In this document: in pieces, positions 31,668-42,712 of the stretch
Layout: every line of letters begins with the position of its first letter
Numbering within the stretch: position 1 is the stretch's first letter
NCBI GenBank assembly: GCA_030710605.1
Contig: CP092875.1
Coordinates: 67,142,469-67,206,468 of the forward strand
Direction of reading: 5' to 3'
DNA length: 64,000 nucleotides
Source: Cordylochernes scorpioides
Lineage: Eukaryota; Arthropoda; Arachnida; Pseudoscorpiones; Chernetidae
Translations under genes and position numbers: made by a program
Notes under the pieces: generated by a model
What the model was told of the DNA's origin: nothing
The model's database searches: none
Seen by the model: the letters and a program-made list of their open reading frames with translations, nothing else

Positions 31668-32260
31668 ACACAAACTGATGTACAAAACTTAAGGAAGTTA
31701 TACCCTTTAGCATGTATTCGGGATTCAGACAATAAATCTGAAACATACACTCATGGACAAAACTTAAGGAAGTTGTACCTTTTAGCATGTATTCGGGATT
31801 CAGACAATAAATCTGAAACATACACTCATGGACAAAACTTAAGGAAGTTGTACCTTTTAGCATGTATTCGGGATTCAGACAATAAATCTGAAACATACAC
31901 TCATGGACAAAACTTAAGGAAGTTGTACCTTTTAGCATGTATTCGGGATTCACACAATAAATCTGAAACATACACTCATGGACAAAACTTATGGAAGTTG
32001 TACCTTTTAGCAGGTATTCGGGATTCAGACAATAAATCTGAAACATACACTCATGGACAAAACTTAAGGAAGTTGTACCTTTTAGCATGTAATCAGGATT
32101 CAGACATTAACCATAAAGATAATTGATACACAGTGACCTTTATTGAAGACAAGGGATAACCAAGTGTGAACATAATTGCCTCTGTCTCATTATAAAAAAA
32201 ACAGACGACCAGTGACATCAAAATATTGAACTTCCTTAAGTTTTGTCCACGACGAGTGTA
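31668..32260. mobile_element. Tc1-like MITE with 75-bp tandem end repeats (complete)
   Basis: About 5.5 copies of the 75-bp unit (31,683-32,100), the interior CCTTTATTGAAGACAAGGGA, and the inverted end CTTAAGTTTTGTCCACGACG. Complete version of the element at 1-434. A Gypsy element is inserted a few bases beyond its right end. Confidence 0.75.
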
Positions 32261-32266
32261 AATATA

Positions 32267-33201
32267 TGTAATATATGATCCAAAGTTATTACACTGCAAT
32301 ATTTGATGTATTACACTGTTGTAGAATCCTGTCGACTTAACCGTTCTGTGGCAATATCGTTGCGGGGTTTCTTGTTGTTCGATTTGAATGGTGAGGATTG
32401 GTTGAAGCGCAGTCGTTTGAGTGGAAGTTTAAGCATACAGTTAGGAATAATCAGGACACGTGATTGGGTTTGAAAATAAAAGGCAACTGGGTTGGAGGGA
32501 AGAAAGCTTGAGAAGAGCTGAGCGATTTGACTTATTAATTAGTTGATCACATGGCGATGATTGGATTTAGATGAAATGAGCGGAGAGAGAGATCTCTAGA
32601 GTAGATGTTACCTTGTTGGAAGCGAAGGAGCAACTCTAGGTGTTGTTCCTATGAGAGCTAAAACACTACTAACAATTCTTACTTTTCGATTTAACACCAA
32701 GACTCAGTTTCTTTTTGATTGGTCGAGAGATGTCACATGGTCTTTTCCTATTGGTTGACCTACTTAAGGTGCTGTCTTCTGATTGGCTCGCGGCTCTCCT
32801 TGATGAAAGATATGGCCTGCCTGATAGGGAGTGTCGAGTGCTATTTCCACTTTATTTACTTCCGCGTTATCAAAATACGTCCGGTCTTGGGTCGGAAGTA
32901 TGGGGTGTCTCTATACTAATATAACTTCTGTGGATACCAGATACGTCCTGCTTTGTCAGGAAGTATTGAGTGCTTCGCGACTAATATAACTTCTGCGGTC
33001 ACTAGAGACGTCCGATCTCTGCCCCTGCAATATTGACACAGGGGTGCCCAGAATAGTCGTGCCAGCTTTAGGCCTATTTCCTATGTCTTTTGTTACTTTC
33101 TTTCCTCCAGTTACCTTATTCTTTTATTAAATCTTTGAAAATCATACATTTGTACATGCATAGTGGGTCGGGGAGCATACAATTATATACAAATTATGAC
33201 A
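32267..33201 (-). repeat. 3-prime LTR of minus-strand Gypsy element 1
   Basis: 935 bp. It contains three ATTGG (CCAAT on the sense strand) boxes within 75 bp (about 32,717-32,787) and two to three ~66-bp direct repeats beginning ACGTCC at 32,877, 32,943 and 33,008, likely promoter/enhancer units. The polypurine-like GGGGGCGCATC lies just inside at 33,202-33,212. Confidence 0.92.
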
Positions 33202-35253
33202 GATGCGCCCCCTACATGTGAAGAATTCAAGAAGGGGTTAGCCTGAGAGAATTCTGTAAAGTGAAAAATAATTTTGTGGGAAAATTAGTTGTGGGTATTG
33301 AGGGGCTATATACAAGCATTGCTGGTGATATAAAAGAAAGATAGAATGGTGTTGATGGTATAGGTTGAGTATAATTAATAGAAGTCAAAAATTTTTAATT
33401 GTAAGAAATCAATGAATGCTATGGTACATAGTGGATTAAAAAGAAAAGGAAAATGCGCCTAAACGAATTCTACTCGAGCTAAGAAATGAATTCGAGGGAG
33501 TTCTATTAAGGTTTTTGAAATCAAAATAAAATAATATAAAAATAGTTGAATGAAATCAAAATTGAATGTGTTTGGTTGAAAAAAAAATTTGTTTTGTTGC
33601 ATGGTGATAAGGGAAAATGCCTAGTTACTTTTTTGCTCGAATTTTGGAAAAGAATTCGAGGAAATTTCATAAGGTCTTTTGAAATCAAAATAAAATAAAA
33701 TAAAAGGTTTTTGAGCGAAATCAAAGTTGAGTGCTTGGTTGAATGGTGAAAAAAAAAAAAAAAAAAAAAAAAAGGAAAATGCCTAACCATATTCTAGCTC
33801 GAAATTGGGAATGGAGACCGAGGGAATTTTATTAGGGCTTTTGAGAAATCAAAAATAAAAATAAAAATAAAAGTTGAATGAAATTAAAGTGAAGGCTTGG
33901 TTGCACAAAAAAAGAAAAAGCCTTGTTGTATGGAAAAAAGAGAAAATGCTTTGTTGCGTTGGTGAAAAAAAAAAAGTGCTTTGTAGCATGGGTGAAAAAG
34001 AAAAGAATTGCCTAATTACTATCCTACTTGAGATTGGGAATGAAATCGAGGGGGTTTCATTAGGTCTTTTGAGAAATCAAAATAAAAATAAAAATGAAAT
34101 TTTATAAGGTATTTTGAAATCAAATAAAAATAAAAAGTGGTTGAGCGAAATCAAAGTTGAGTGCTTGGAAAAAAAAAAAGAAAAATGAAAAATAAAAAGG
34201 TTTCAACAACAAAGGGTGATTTAATGTTTTTAGTTTAATCGAAAACCAATGAGTTTTCGTTGATAATTGAGTTGTGGCAATATAAGCTAAGTGGTAAATA
34301 GAATGATAATTGATAAATAAAAATGATAATATAAACTAATTGGAAAAAAAATGATAATTAATGATTAAAAGTGATAATAAGTTGGATAAATTGATAAATT
34401 GATTAAGTATTTACATTTTTAATTGAGAGAAAATAATGAAAATGATTGATATGAAAAATTAGGTGTATTGGTTTGAACCCTTTGGTATCTACATGCCCTG
34501 ATCTAAATGTATTGATTGCTCCATTTTGCCCTATAAATGTTTTAATTGCTCAATTATGCCCTATAAATTTTTTGTCTCATCTGTAGCGACACTTGGGTGA
34601 AAACGTGATTCTAGCCCTCAAGTGCGTTTATGTTATGTGTACAGGAGACATGGAAATCTATATAACCTTTATGTGTAATTTTTTGTCTTTGTGTGTGTTG
34701 TGAAAAAATGTTAGAAGTCTGTTGTGTAAGAAATGTGTGGGCTAGTTCTATGTGTTGTCTTGTGGATGTGGAATTGGGTGGTAAAAATCGATATGTAGAC
34801 TCGAACTGGAATCAAAAATTGGTGGCATAGAGGAATCTGTGGCTGGGGAGAGCGGTGATCTAATTTGGATGAGCGGGGCCTTGTAATGAGACGCCGGAAG
34901 TGGGACGTGTCGGGGACGCGAGGTCCGATCCTAAAATTACCCTCCCACACTGTTTGCATGTAATTGGATCAGGAAGTGGGGGAACTACGTTTCCTGTTCG
35001 CCTAATTGCTATTTGCATCTTGTTTTTGGAGTGTGACTTCTCTGACATTGGTTGGTCATTCTTCAATTACTTCTATCTCTTCGGAGTCTTTTTAGATTTT
35101 CTGCAAAGATGTTTCCTAATGTTTGTCCAAAATTAAAAACTGCCTCTTGTAGTTCGAAGATTTTACGAGCGGGCATGGTATAGATAAACAAGTGATTAAT
35201 GATTAAAATTGGGATACAGTTGTATGGTAGAACTAACAAACAGAGGATAAAAA
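33202..35253 (-). other. Non-coding 3-prime region of Gypsy element 1
   Basis: About 2 kb between pol and the 3-prime LTR. From ~33,440 to 34,180 it holds four imperfect ~170-bp repeats, each with a CTCGA-rich box, GAAATCAAAATAAAAT and GAGTGCTTGG. There is an A24 run near 33,750. No env-like frame. Confidence 0.6.
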
Positions 35254-37827
35254 TCAGATGAAAGATAGGATATTGCTCCATGTTCGTCCACATTTTTGTA
35301 ACTGGGGACTCTGAAATATTTGCTTGAACCTTATGAATTGTAGAATTTGAATGATTGTGGTAGGTTCGCAGTTCTCCTGTTTGATATCTTTAGGGGGTGG
35401 TGTGATATGATTGAACTGGTTGTCAGGTTTACAGTTCTCCTGTTTGATCGTCAATGGTTTTATTAGAGATATGTCGGCGGTAATTGGTTTAGGTTGAGAT
35501 GTGTGATCGTTTCTCTGACGTGGATGTGGTAATTTTGGCATTGTTTGTGTTGTGTGTACGCTGTGCTTTATGTACGAATTTTGTTTTGCTTTGGTGCCTG
35601 TGTCGGTATTTTTACGTGAAGGTTGGTTGTATTCATCGATTCTTCTAGCGAATCGGCAGGTGGGGCAGGTTTTTACCTGTTTTGCGATGTCTTGTGTCAT
35701 GTTCTGCCAATAATATTGTGATGAGATGAGCCTCGTCATCTTGGAGATGTTTGGATGGTGGTGTTGAGTGTGTACGGACTTAAGAAGTCTGGTTGTAAAT
35801 GAACTTGGGACTATAGTTTTAAGTACTCCTTTTCGGGAGACGGTGCGCAGTTTATTGTGATCCATAGTCACGCGGGATTTTCCCGGTGGAGAAGACTGTT
35901 GGCTCTGTATGAGTGGCGCCTCTAGAAAGCCACAAAATGGGATACGAGTTCCAACGCCCGTTTCATGTTGTTGTACTCCATTTATGCTACGGACCTCATA
36001 TTCGTATCTTGACAGTCTTAACCTCCATCGAAACAATCTGCTTGACGGAGCTTTGATCTCTTTCAACCACTGCAATGCGGGATGGTCAGAAAATATTGTA
36101 AATTTTCTGCCCATTAGACAGGTGCGGAAATTATCCACACTTTCCACAATGGCTAGGCATTGTAGTTCCAAGTCTGAATAATTTCGCTCGTGACTACGCA
36201 GAGATCGGCTGAAATGTTGAACGGTGTATGTCTTCCCATCAGGGTAGACTTGTTTAAGAACGCCTGAAATGCTGAATGTTGAGGTGTTACAGTACACCTG
36301 GCATGGCAGACCTTCCTGGTAAAGGTGTAATGTGGGGTGTGTGGTAAGGCTTTCTTTCAGGTTAGTGAACGCTTTCTGGCATTCGTCACTCCAGGCCCAC
36401 ACGACATCCTTTTTTAGAAGGTTGACAAGTGGTGTCCGCAAGCGGGCGTGGTCCGGAATGAACTCCTTATAGGCGTTCACAGCTTTTAGGAAAGATCGCA
36501 ATGTTTTTCGATTGTGTGGTTGTTTGGTGGCGTGAATTTTTTCTATGTTTTGTGTAGACGGGATGATTGTATTATTCTTAACGGTTGTGCATGTGTTTAC
36601 TGGTTGGTGTCGCCTTTTGGTGTGAGTGTCGCGCTTGTTGGGCTGGTTGTGTGTGTTACCGTTGTGTGACGACGTATGGGTGCGTGTGTTGTGAGTGTGA
36701 AAACCGTCCTGTGGTTTTATGTGTTGTGGGTATAAAGTATTGGCAATTGGATTGAGTGAAAAGTTGCGTGGTGTATAGTGAGTGTTAGGTGTTGTGTTGT
36801 AGTATGCATGGGGTAAAGGGTTTTGTTGTGTATTAGTGTGAGTGTCGAGTTCGTTGTGTGGGTTGGTCATGTGAGAGTTGTGCAACGGTGTGTGATCACC
36901 TATGTTTTTGGTATGCGAGTTATCCCGCTGCGTGGGTGCGTTTTGGACAGGTTCATAAGTTGAAGTTGTTGTGGTTTGATTATTTGAGGGCATGTAAAAA
37001 GGGCAATTGGCTTTAGTGAAAAAGGGGCATGTAGATAAGTGGGTTTTCCTCAATAAATGCACGCAATGGTTGTCATAGGTGGAAAGTTGGGATGCGGGGA
37101 AAATTTTTTGTGACATCGCCTGACATTGCCAGTACGTGCATACATTGGACACATGATTAAAATGGTAGGAAAGGGTAGACAATGGGGCGCCCAGCTGGAA
37201 TATAGTGCATTTATTAAAATCTATGGTTAATCTGAATTTATGGAGGCTATTGATACTAAGAATTCCAAATGGCAATGGTGCATTCACTACATGGAAATTA
37301 TCCTTTCGTGATATTTGTCCTATTGTCAGTGGGATAGATAGTTTACCCATGGTTTTTGCAAATCCGTTTAGGGTTTTGAGGTGTAGTGAATGTCCCTCAA
37401 GGGTTAAATTAGGCAGGTGGGTTTTTAGCATATGATAAATATTATATGGCACTATACTCAGGCTGGCGCCTGTATCAATTAAAAAGGGGCATGATACATT
37501 AGGGGTTAGAGAAAGTTTGACAGTCAGTTGGTTTAGGAATCCTACCTCAGTCTCGAAAGGGCTGCTCGGCTGGGGTGTCCCTGGCTTGACTTGGTTGTTG
37601 TGGAATCGTGGTTGGTTGTTTTGGGACTGTTTGCACCGTCCGCACTTTTTCGTGGGTCGTCGGGACTGGTCGAAGTCGGCATTCGCTGTGCCAGTGTCTC
37701 GCGCCGCAGAACTTGCAATTGGATGGTGGAAGAGGTGCATTCCATGCACCTGGGCGTCGGGGTGTGCTGTGGTACGGACCCGACATTGTGGGTGGTTGAT
37801 CTTCTCTGGGTCGCGTTGTCGGTGCAC
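35254..37827 (-). CDS. Gypsy pol: protease, partial RT/RNase H, integrase zinc finger
   Basis: 857 codons in the +1 frame relative to gag, overlapping its end. The aspartic protease active site DTGAS is at residues 118-122. Residues ~216-425 are a His/Thr/Asn-rich linker where RT fingers and palm should be, and no YXDD box is found. Homology resumes at ~426-475 (RT thumb/connection, LRSFLKAVNAYKEFIPD). RNase H follows (~505-615); its first catalytic Asp is replaced by Asn (YCNTS), while the later E and D (SDLELQ, FSDHPALQWL) remain. An HHCC integrase finger (H-H ... CPTC, ~686-724) is present but the DDE core is absent. The frame is intact, so the defect is in the family, not decay of this copy. 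Confidence 0.85.
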   Translation of the reverse strand: MHRQRDPEKINHPQCRVRTTAHPDAQVHGMHLFHHPIASSAARDTGTANADFDQSRRPTKKCGRCKQSQNNQPRFHNNQVKPGTPQPSSPFETEVGFLNQLTVKLSLTPNVSCPFLIDTGASLSIVPYNIYHMLKTHLPNLTLEGHSLHLKTLNGFAKTMGKLSIPLTIGQISRKDNFHVVNAPLPFGILSINSLHKFRLTIDFNKCTIFQLGAPLSTLSYHFNHVSNVCTYWQCQAMSQKIFPASQLSTYDNHCVHLLRKTHLSTCPFFTKANCPFYMPSNNQTTTTSTYEPVQNAPTQRDNSHTKNIGDHTPLHNSHMTNPHNELDTHTNTQQNPLPHAYYNTTPNTHYTPRNFSLNPIANTLYPQHIKPQDGFHTHNTRTHTSSHNGNTHNQPNKRDTHTKRRHQPVNTCTTVKNNTIIPSTQNIEKIHATKQPHNRKTLRSFLKAVNAYKEFIPDHARLRTPLVNLLKKDVVWAWSDECQKAFTNLKESLTTHPTLHLYQEGLPCQVYCNTSTFSISGVLKQVYPDGKTYTVQHFSRSLRSHERNYSDLELQCLAIVESVDNFRTCLMGRKFTIFSDHPALQWLKEIKAPSSRLFRWRLRLSRYEYEVRSINGVQQHETGVGTRIPFCGFLEAPLIQSQQSSPPGKSRVTMDHNKLRTVSRKGVLKTIVPSSFTTRLLKSVHTQHHHPNISKMTRLISSQYYWQNMTQDIAKQVKTCPTCRFARRIDEYNQPSRKNTDTGTKAKQNSYIKHSVHTTQTMPKLPHPRQRNDHTSQPKPITADISLIKPLTIKQENCKPDNQFNHITPPPKDIKQENCEPTTIIQILQFIRFKQIFQSPQLQKCGRTWSNILSFI

Positions 37828-38479
37828 TGGGCCCGTGGATCCGCTGTACCAGTCGGAACCATTCTCCTAGGTTCTCGGGAGGTACTACGCGGACTAGGCG
37901 CTGGTCGTTGAATGGCAGTCCTTCTGTCAGCGTCTCGAGGATCACCTCTTGTGGAAGTCCTAGTTGCAATCCCATGGCGGTTTTTTCCCGGTAGTAGGTC
38001 TCTAGGTTGGTTTGTCCAGTAAGTTTCATGGCGAAATATTTCGCAAAGGACGCTTCGCTTGATTCAGGGTAGAGATCTAGGAGGATTTGTCTCACCTGGA
38101 AATAGCTCCGGTCGGCCAGTCGAAGTTTCCTGAAGAGCTCCAGGGGTTGTCGCACCAGGTAGTTTGGCAGGCGCAGTAATTTTTCTTGTTCTCCCATGGA
38201 TGCGTCTTCCATTTTTCGGTCGAACGTCTGGAAAAACTGTGTCGCGCTGTATGCGCCGTCGAAAGGTGGGATCGCCGACTCCGCTCCATCAGAAATTTTT
38301 ACCCGGGTCAGGAGCGTTGACAGCTGGTTGATGGCGTCCGCTAGGGGCGCAGTTGTCTCTCGGCCGGTCACCTCCTGTCTTTCTCCTGTCGGTTCGCTCT
38401 CTCTTACTTCTTGCCTTCTTTCCATTGTTTCCGTCGGACCGTCTGACTTTACGCCTATGGGATCCTGATTTAATTCCAT
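37547..38479 (-). CDS. Gypsy Gag (310 aa)
   Basis: Starts at the first ATG after the 5-prime LTR (38,479); the open frame extends back into the LTR but that part is not needed. The N-terminal ~70 residues are acidic and polar. Residues ~75-225 carry the Gypsy capsid pattern (IPPFDG, FFQTFDRKM, LEQ/LPxxL-like helices, a YREKTAMGLQLGLP stretch). A CCHC-like zinc knuckle CKFCGARHWHSEC lies near ~270. It ends inside the pol frame, which is read in the +1 phase, so Gag-Pol would need a frameshift. It should form the particle and could package RNA. Confidence 0.88.
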   Translation of the reverse strand: MELNQDPIGVKSDGPTETMERRQEVRESEPTGERQEVTGRETTAPLADAINQLSTLLTRVKISDGAESAIPPFDGAYSATQFFQTFDRKMEDASMGEQEKLLRLPNYLVRQPLELFRKLRLADRSYFQVRQILLDLYPESSEASFAKYFAMKLTGQTNLETYYREKTAMGLQLGLPQEVILETLTEGLPFNDQRLVRVVPPENLGEWFRLVQRIHGPSAPTTRPREDQPPTMSGPYHSTPRRPGAWNAPLPPSNCKFCGARHWHSECRLRPVPTTHEKVRTVQTVPKQPTTIPQQPSQARDTPAEQPFRD

Positions 38480-38500
38480 CTCTTTATCCTGTCGACTCTG
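38480..38500 (-). promoter_or_regulatory. Leader after 5-prime LTR with AGTCGACAGGAT
   Basis: Only ~21 bases lie between the LTR and the gag ATG. They read CAGAGTCGACAGGATAAAG on the minus strand. No TGG-starting primer site is seen. The AGTCGACAGGAT motif recurs in this position in Gypsy element 2. Confidence 0.5.
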
Positions 38501-39435
38501 TGTAATATATGATCCAAAGTTATTACACTGCAATATTTGATGTATTACACTGTTGTAGAATCCTGTCGACTTGACCGTTCTGTGGCAATATCGTTGCGGG
38601 GTTTCTTGTTGTTCGATTTGAATGGTGAGGATTGGTTGAAGCGCAGTCGTTTGAGTGGAAGTTTAAGCATACAGTTAGGAATAATCAGGACACGTGATTG
38701 GGTTTGAAAATAAAAGGCAACTGGGTTGGAGGGAAGAAAGCTTGAGAAGAGCTGAGCGATTTGACTTATTAATTAGTTGATCACATGGCGATGATTGGAT
38801 TTAGATGAAATGAGCGGAGAGAGAGATCTCTAGAGTAGATGTTACCTTGTTGGAAGCGAAGGAGCAACTCTAGGTGTTGTTCCTATGAGAGCTAAAACAC
38901 TACTAACAATTCTTACTTTTCGATTTAACACCAAGACTCAGTTTCTTTTTGATTGGTCGAGAGATGTCACATGGTCTTTTCCTATTGGTTGACCTACTTA
39001 AGGTGCTGTCTTCTGATTGGCTCGCGGCTCTCCTTGATGAAAGATATGGCCTGCCTGATAGGGAGTGTCGAGTGCTATTTCCACTTTATTTACTTCCGCG
39101 TTATCAAAATACGTCCGGTCTTGGGTCGGAAGTATGGGGTGTCTCTATACTAATATAACTTCTGTGGATACCAGATACGTCCTGCTTTGTCAGGAAGTAT
39201 TGAGTGCTTCGCGACTAATATAACTTCTGCGGTCACTAGAGACGTCCGATCTCTGCCCCTGCAATATTGACACAGGGGTGCCCAGAATAGTCGTGCCAGC
39301 TTTAGGCCTATTTCCTATGTCTTTTGTTACTTTCTTTCCTCCAGTTACCTTATTCTTTTATTAAATCTTTGAAAATCATACATTTGTACATGCATAGTGG
39401 GTCGGGGAGCATACAATTATATACAAATTATGACA
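38501..39435 (-). repeat. 5-prime LTR of minus-strand Gypsy element 1
   Basis: 935 bp, essentially identical to the 3-prime LTR. Frames within it such as 38,949-39,158 are duplicated in both LTRs and are not genes. Confidence 0.93.
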
Positions 39436-39529
39436 TATATATATATATTCATAGATAAAATGATAATCTATAATATTAAATATAATTGTTTGCTGTATAT
39501 AAACTGAATACAATAGTTAAATCAAAGAT

Positions 39530-39700
39530 ACAATTCTTTCATTGGCCTTGTAGAACGAGAGTGGTGTACGCGTGCGCGCATGTTCTAGTGAAAAACACAA
39601 ACATCCTCGATAAAGAGAGGCGAGTTGCCCCTCGAAATATTAGAACAATAAAAATAATTAGAAATCCAATATATGCATCTTTTTTGATATTATATTTATA
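39530..39700 (+). repeat. Penelope-like terminal repeat
   Basis: 39,604-39,642: CCTCGATAAAG, stem GAGAGGC/GCCCCTC with loop GAGTT, then GAAATATTAG. A related inverted copy is at 51,290-51,430. Confidence 0.5.
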
Positions 39701-40560
39701 TATATAGAAAGGAGTGTAATCATAATTATATTTTACCATTATACCATTATATAGAATAGAACTTCGCAGAGATTTCTTGAAGACAAATGGTTGGAATTAT
39801 TGCCTAATTACTCATATACATTTATTTTATTATTATATATATTTATTATTATTATTATATTATTTATTATTATATTTTTTTATATATTTATATTATTTGT
39901 ATATATAAGATACAAATTTACGAATATTATGCAAATACGTTTATTTTAGTTTATATATATATATGAATAAATATTATAAATTGTTAATCGAAAGCGTTTT
40001 TACATGATAAAATGTCTTCTCCAACTAAAAAGGAAATTTTGGTAGAATGGAATTTCCTGCCTGAGACAAATGGAAACTGATCTATCAACATAAATAATAA
40101 ATAGAAACGCCCACCAATATAGAATGTTTTTTCTTTAGAGTTCTCATTTGTAGGTAAATAAATAATTTGAAAGATTTTCTAAAATATTGTGATGTCAAAC
40201 CTATTTTTAGCATCGGTGGTTTTAAAATATTTATTGCCAACGACGCAGTTCAAAGATTAATAGACCTTTGGGGATAAATAATACATTTAGGGACAAAAAT
40301 AGCAAACCCACACTCTATTCTTAGCAAAATTTCATTATATACGGTATATATATGTAGTATATTTTAAATTGTAATATAATACCATTGTTAGAATATTTCA
40401 CATATCTTCTAATTAGTTAAGTTAAAGCCAATAGTTTAAGATCATAACCTCCTATTAAAATGTACACTGTTTCTATTTGCTACCACCCCCATATTTTGTA
40501 TGATATGTTATATCTTTATTAATATACCCTGTAGCAACCTTATTTGTATTCAAACTCAAA
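39701..40560. other. AT-rich backbone, no gene seen
   Basis: Counterpart of about 980-1,740. Confidence 0.55.
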
Positions 40561-40564
40561 ATGA

Positions 40565-40975
40565 TGACGTCAAATTGAAAAAGCAAAAGAGAGGTCTGGG
40601 GACAGCTACGAGGCAAGCCGAAGGACATGACACGCCCAAGATGGTGCCCCCTTCCGTGGCTTTTTATAGGCGACTCCTCCCGGGGTCAACTGTACTGTTT
40701 CAGCTCAGGGGATGAAACAGTGTGTCCCTTTAAGCAGGCCGCTTCTGGCTCTCTCTCCTTGTCTCGGTGTTAGGCATCCAGGTTTGTGTCATGGCCTCCA
40801 CCTCTGTCCCGTGGGCTGTCTCCGACCCGCTCGATGCTAACATCTAGCCCTGCCTCTGCTTCTTGCTGTCCACGTGTGAACAAGAATCTTGCCACATCTA
40901 AGACTGCCGGTTTATTGACACATTGGTTTACCCGGGGTTACAACAGTAGACCCATTTAAGTCAACAGGATCACAC
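40565..40975 (-). repeat. LTR-like fragment
   Basis: Counterpart of 1,741-2,150. An AT microsatellite follows at ~40,998-41,030. Confidence 0.5.
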
Positions 40976-40994
40976 ACATCATTTGCAATATGAC

Positions 40995-41032
<38 letters not shown>

Positions 41033-41069
41033 TAAATAAAAATCTCACAAAAGGTTTATTATAGCCAAT

Positions 41070-41285
41070 ATACACTTATCGACAAAACTTAAGGAAGTTG
41101 TACCTTTTAGTATGCATATGAAATTCAGACAATAATTCTGAAAGATATTTGATACACAGTGATCTTTATTGAAGACTCACGAGATAATCAAGTGTAAACC
41201 AAATTGCCTTTGTTTCTAAAAAAAAGACGACTAACGACATCCAAGACTTTCCACTTCCTTCATATACATACTCATATCCATGGAT
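41070..41285. mobile_element. Tc1-like MITE, single-unit copy
   Basis: Left end ACACTTATCGACAAAACTTA. Counterpart of 2,228-2,440. Confidence 0.6.
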
Positions 41286-41567
41286 GTAAATTTTAAACAT
41301 CAAATAGTATTTTTATATATGTATATGGAGGATCATGGAAAGTTGTAAGAACTAGGAATGAAGAAAGATTGAAATGATGGGAGAGGAAGGAGGACGTTTG
41401 AAGGTCATTAGAAAGAAACCAAATAATGAGAGGATGTGACATGTGTTGGAGATAAAATAATTGTAAAAATCATTCTCTGGTTGGGGGTTTGTTTAAAATA
41501 GAACATAGAAACATCAAATGTGTTTGTGTTCTTGAGTTACCGAATAATCCAAGAACTAATTTCCATA

Positions 41568-41711
41568 AAAATACAACTACAACTTTCGCATTGAGTTTCT
41601 TTTATTATGATATGCGCGAGCTTTCGCGCATATCATAATAAAAAAACTCAATGCGAAAGTTGTAGTTTTATTTTTATAATTTGTAGCGCATTTATTTCGT
41701 TTACTTCAACT
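41568..41711. mobile_element. Foldback element with 9-bp target duplication
   Basis: Near-perfect 45-bp arms (inner ends ATATGCGCGA / TCGCGCATAT) form one hairpin, followed by ~50 bp. It is flanked by ATTTCCATA (41,559-41,567 and 41,712-41,720). Copy 1 shows the empty site near 2,705. A 9-bp duplication is typical of Mutator-like elements. Confidence 0.75.
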
Positions 41712-41720
41712 ATTTCCATA

Positions 41721-42290
41721 ATGAAATTTACAGTGAGTGCCGAAATGTCGAGAAATAAATAACTCAAGAGCGGTTGAAATATCGATCTTATATTTTAAAC
41801 ATAATATCAATTGAGGAAAAATGGCCTGGAGGGTAAGATGAATGGAGAAAAGAACATTAGGAAGAACAATTGGAATGATGAACTAGATGGGAAGCTGTGG
41901 AAAGAGTAAAGATCCCAAGCTAGGAAAGCATGACGATACTGGATCGAAGGCAGAAAAAGAGAGAAACTAACGCAGGAAGACGTTTGATATTTTTGGCGAC
42001 AAGCCTGATGATAAACTCCCGCAACTCACCTATTTGGGAAACACTTGAAATGCCACTTCTTTATTTTTGTCCAAGCTTGCCTCTGACACTAATTTGCAGG
42101 ACAGAGGCAACTTTTATTTTATATGAAATATGCAAATTGGACTATTATATCACTAATTTACATATTCCAGGCTCGAAACTATAACAGAAACTACTTTCAT
42201 ATCTATCTTTATATCACACGAAAGCTTTATTATATGGGAAATAGTACAAATGTGATATTTTACTGGGATAAGGTGCATTAATTAAAAAAA
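41721..42290. other. AT-rich backbone, no gene seen
   Basis: Counterpart of ~2,715-3,275. Confidence 0.5.
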
Positions 42291-42295
42291 AATAG

Positions 42296-42552
42296 GCATC
42301 TCCTTATCGTACAACTGAAAGTTACTGATGGCTTGCGCCATCTATCGGAATGAATATTAACTATTCGTTTGATTTTTTAAATTATTCCATAATTGGCCAA
42401 ATACCCATTCTTGATTGGCTTATCTTGATTAATCAAGAATGTGTATTTGGCCAATTCTGGTATAATTAAAAATCAACGAATAGTTGATATTTATTCAGAT
42501 AGATGGCGCAAGTCATCAGCAACTTTCAGTTGCACGATAAAGAGATGCCTTT
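42296..42552. mobile_element. Foldback MITE, family A (complete palindrome)
   Basis: Counterpart of 3,281-3,544, with the same arms and central TTGATTGGCTTATC. Confidence 0.75.
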
Positions 42553-42712
42553 TTATTCTTAATTTATTATATGAGTTTATTAAAATATCAACTTAATATT
42601 CACCAAAGCTTAGATTAAAATACATTCTCCTTGCTGAGGACTATAAGGTGATTCAAAACCATATTTTTGAAGATATATAAAATTTATAATAATATATTAT
42701 ATATATAAAAAA

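Larger units (their letters stand above)
32267..39435 (-). mobile_element. Young Ty3/Gypsy element with defective pol (7,169 bp)
   Basis: LTRs at 32,267-33,201 and 38,501-39,435 are both exactly 935 bp and start TG/end CA. By eye they differ at one base (A at ~32,340, G in the other copy). TATA is duplicated at 32,263-32,266 and 39,436-39,439. Gag and pol frames are open on the minus strand. The near-identity of the LTRs implies a very recent insertion, although pol cannot encode a complete reverse transcriptase or integrase. Confidence 0.93.

Noticed and set aside
32715..32924. Open frames inside LTRs (32,715-32,924; 38,949-39,158; 4,544-4,732; 9,593-9,781)
   Set aside because: Duplicated only because LTRs are duplicated; no domain, and some are antisense to the element.
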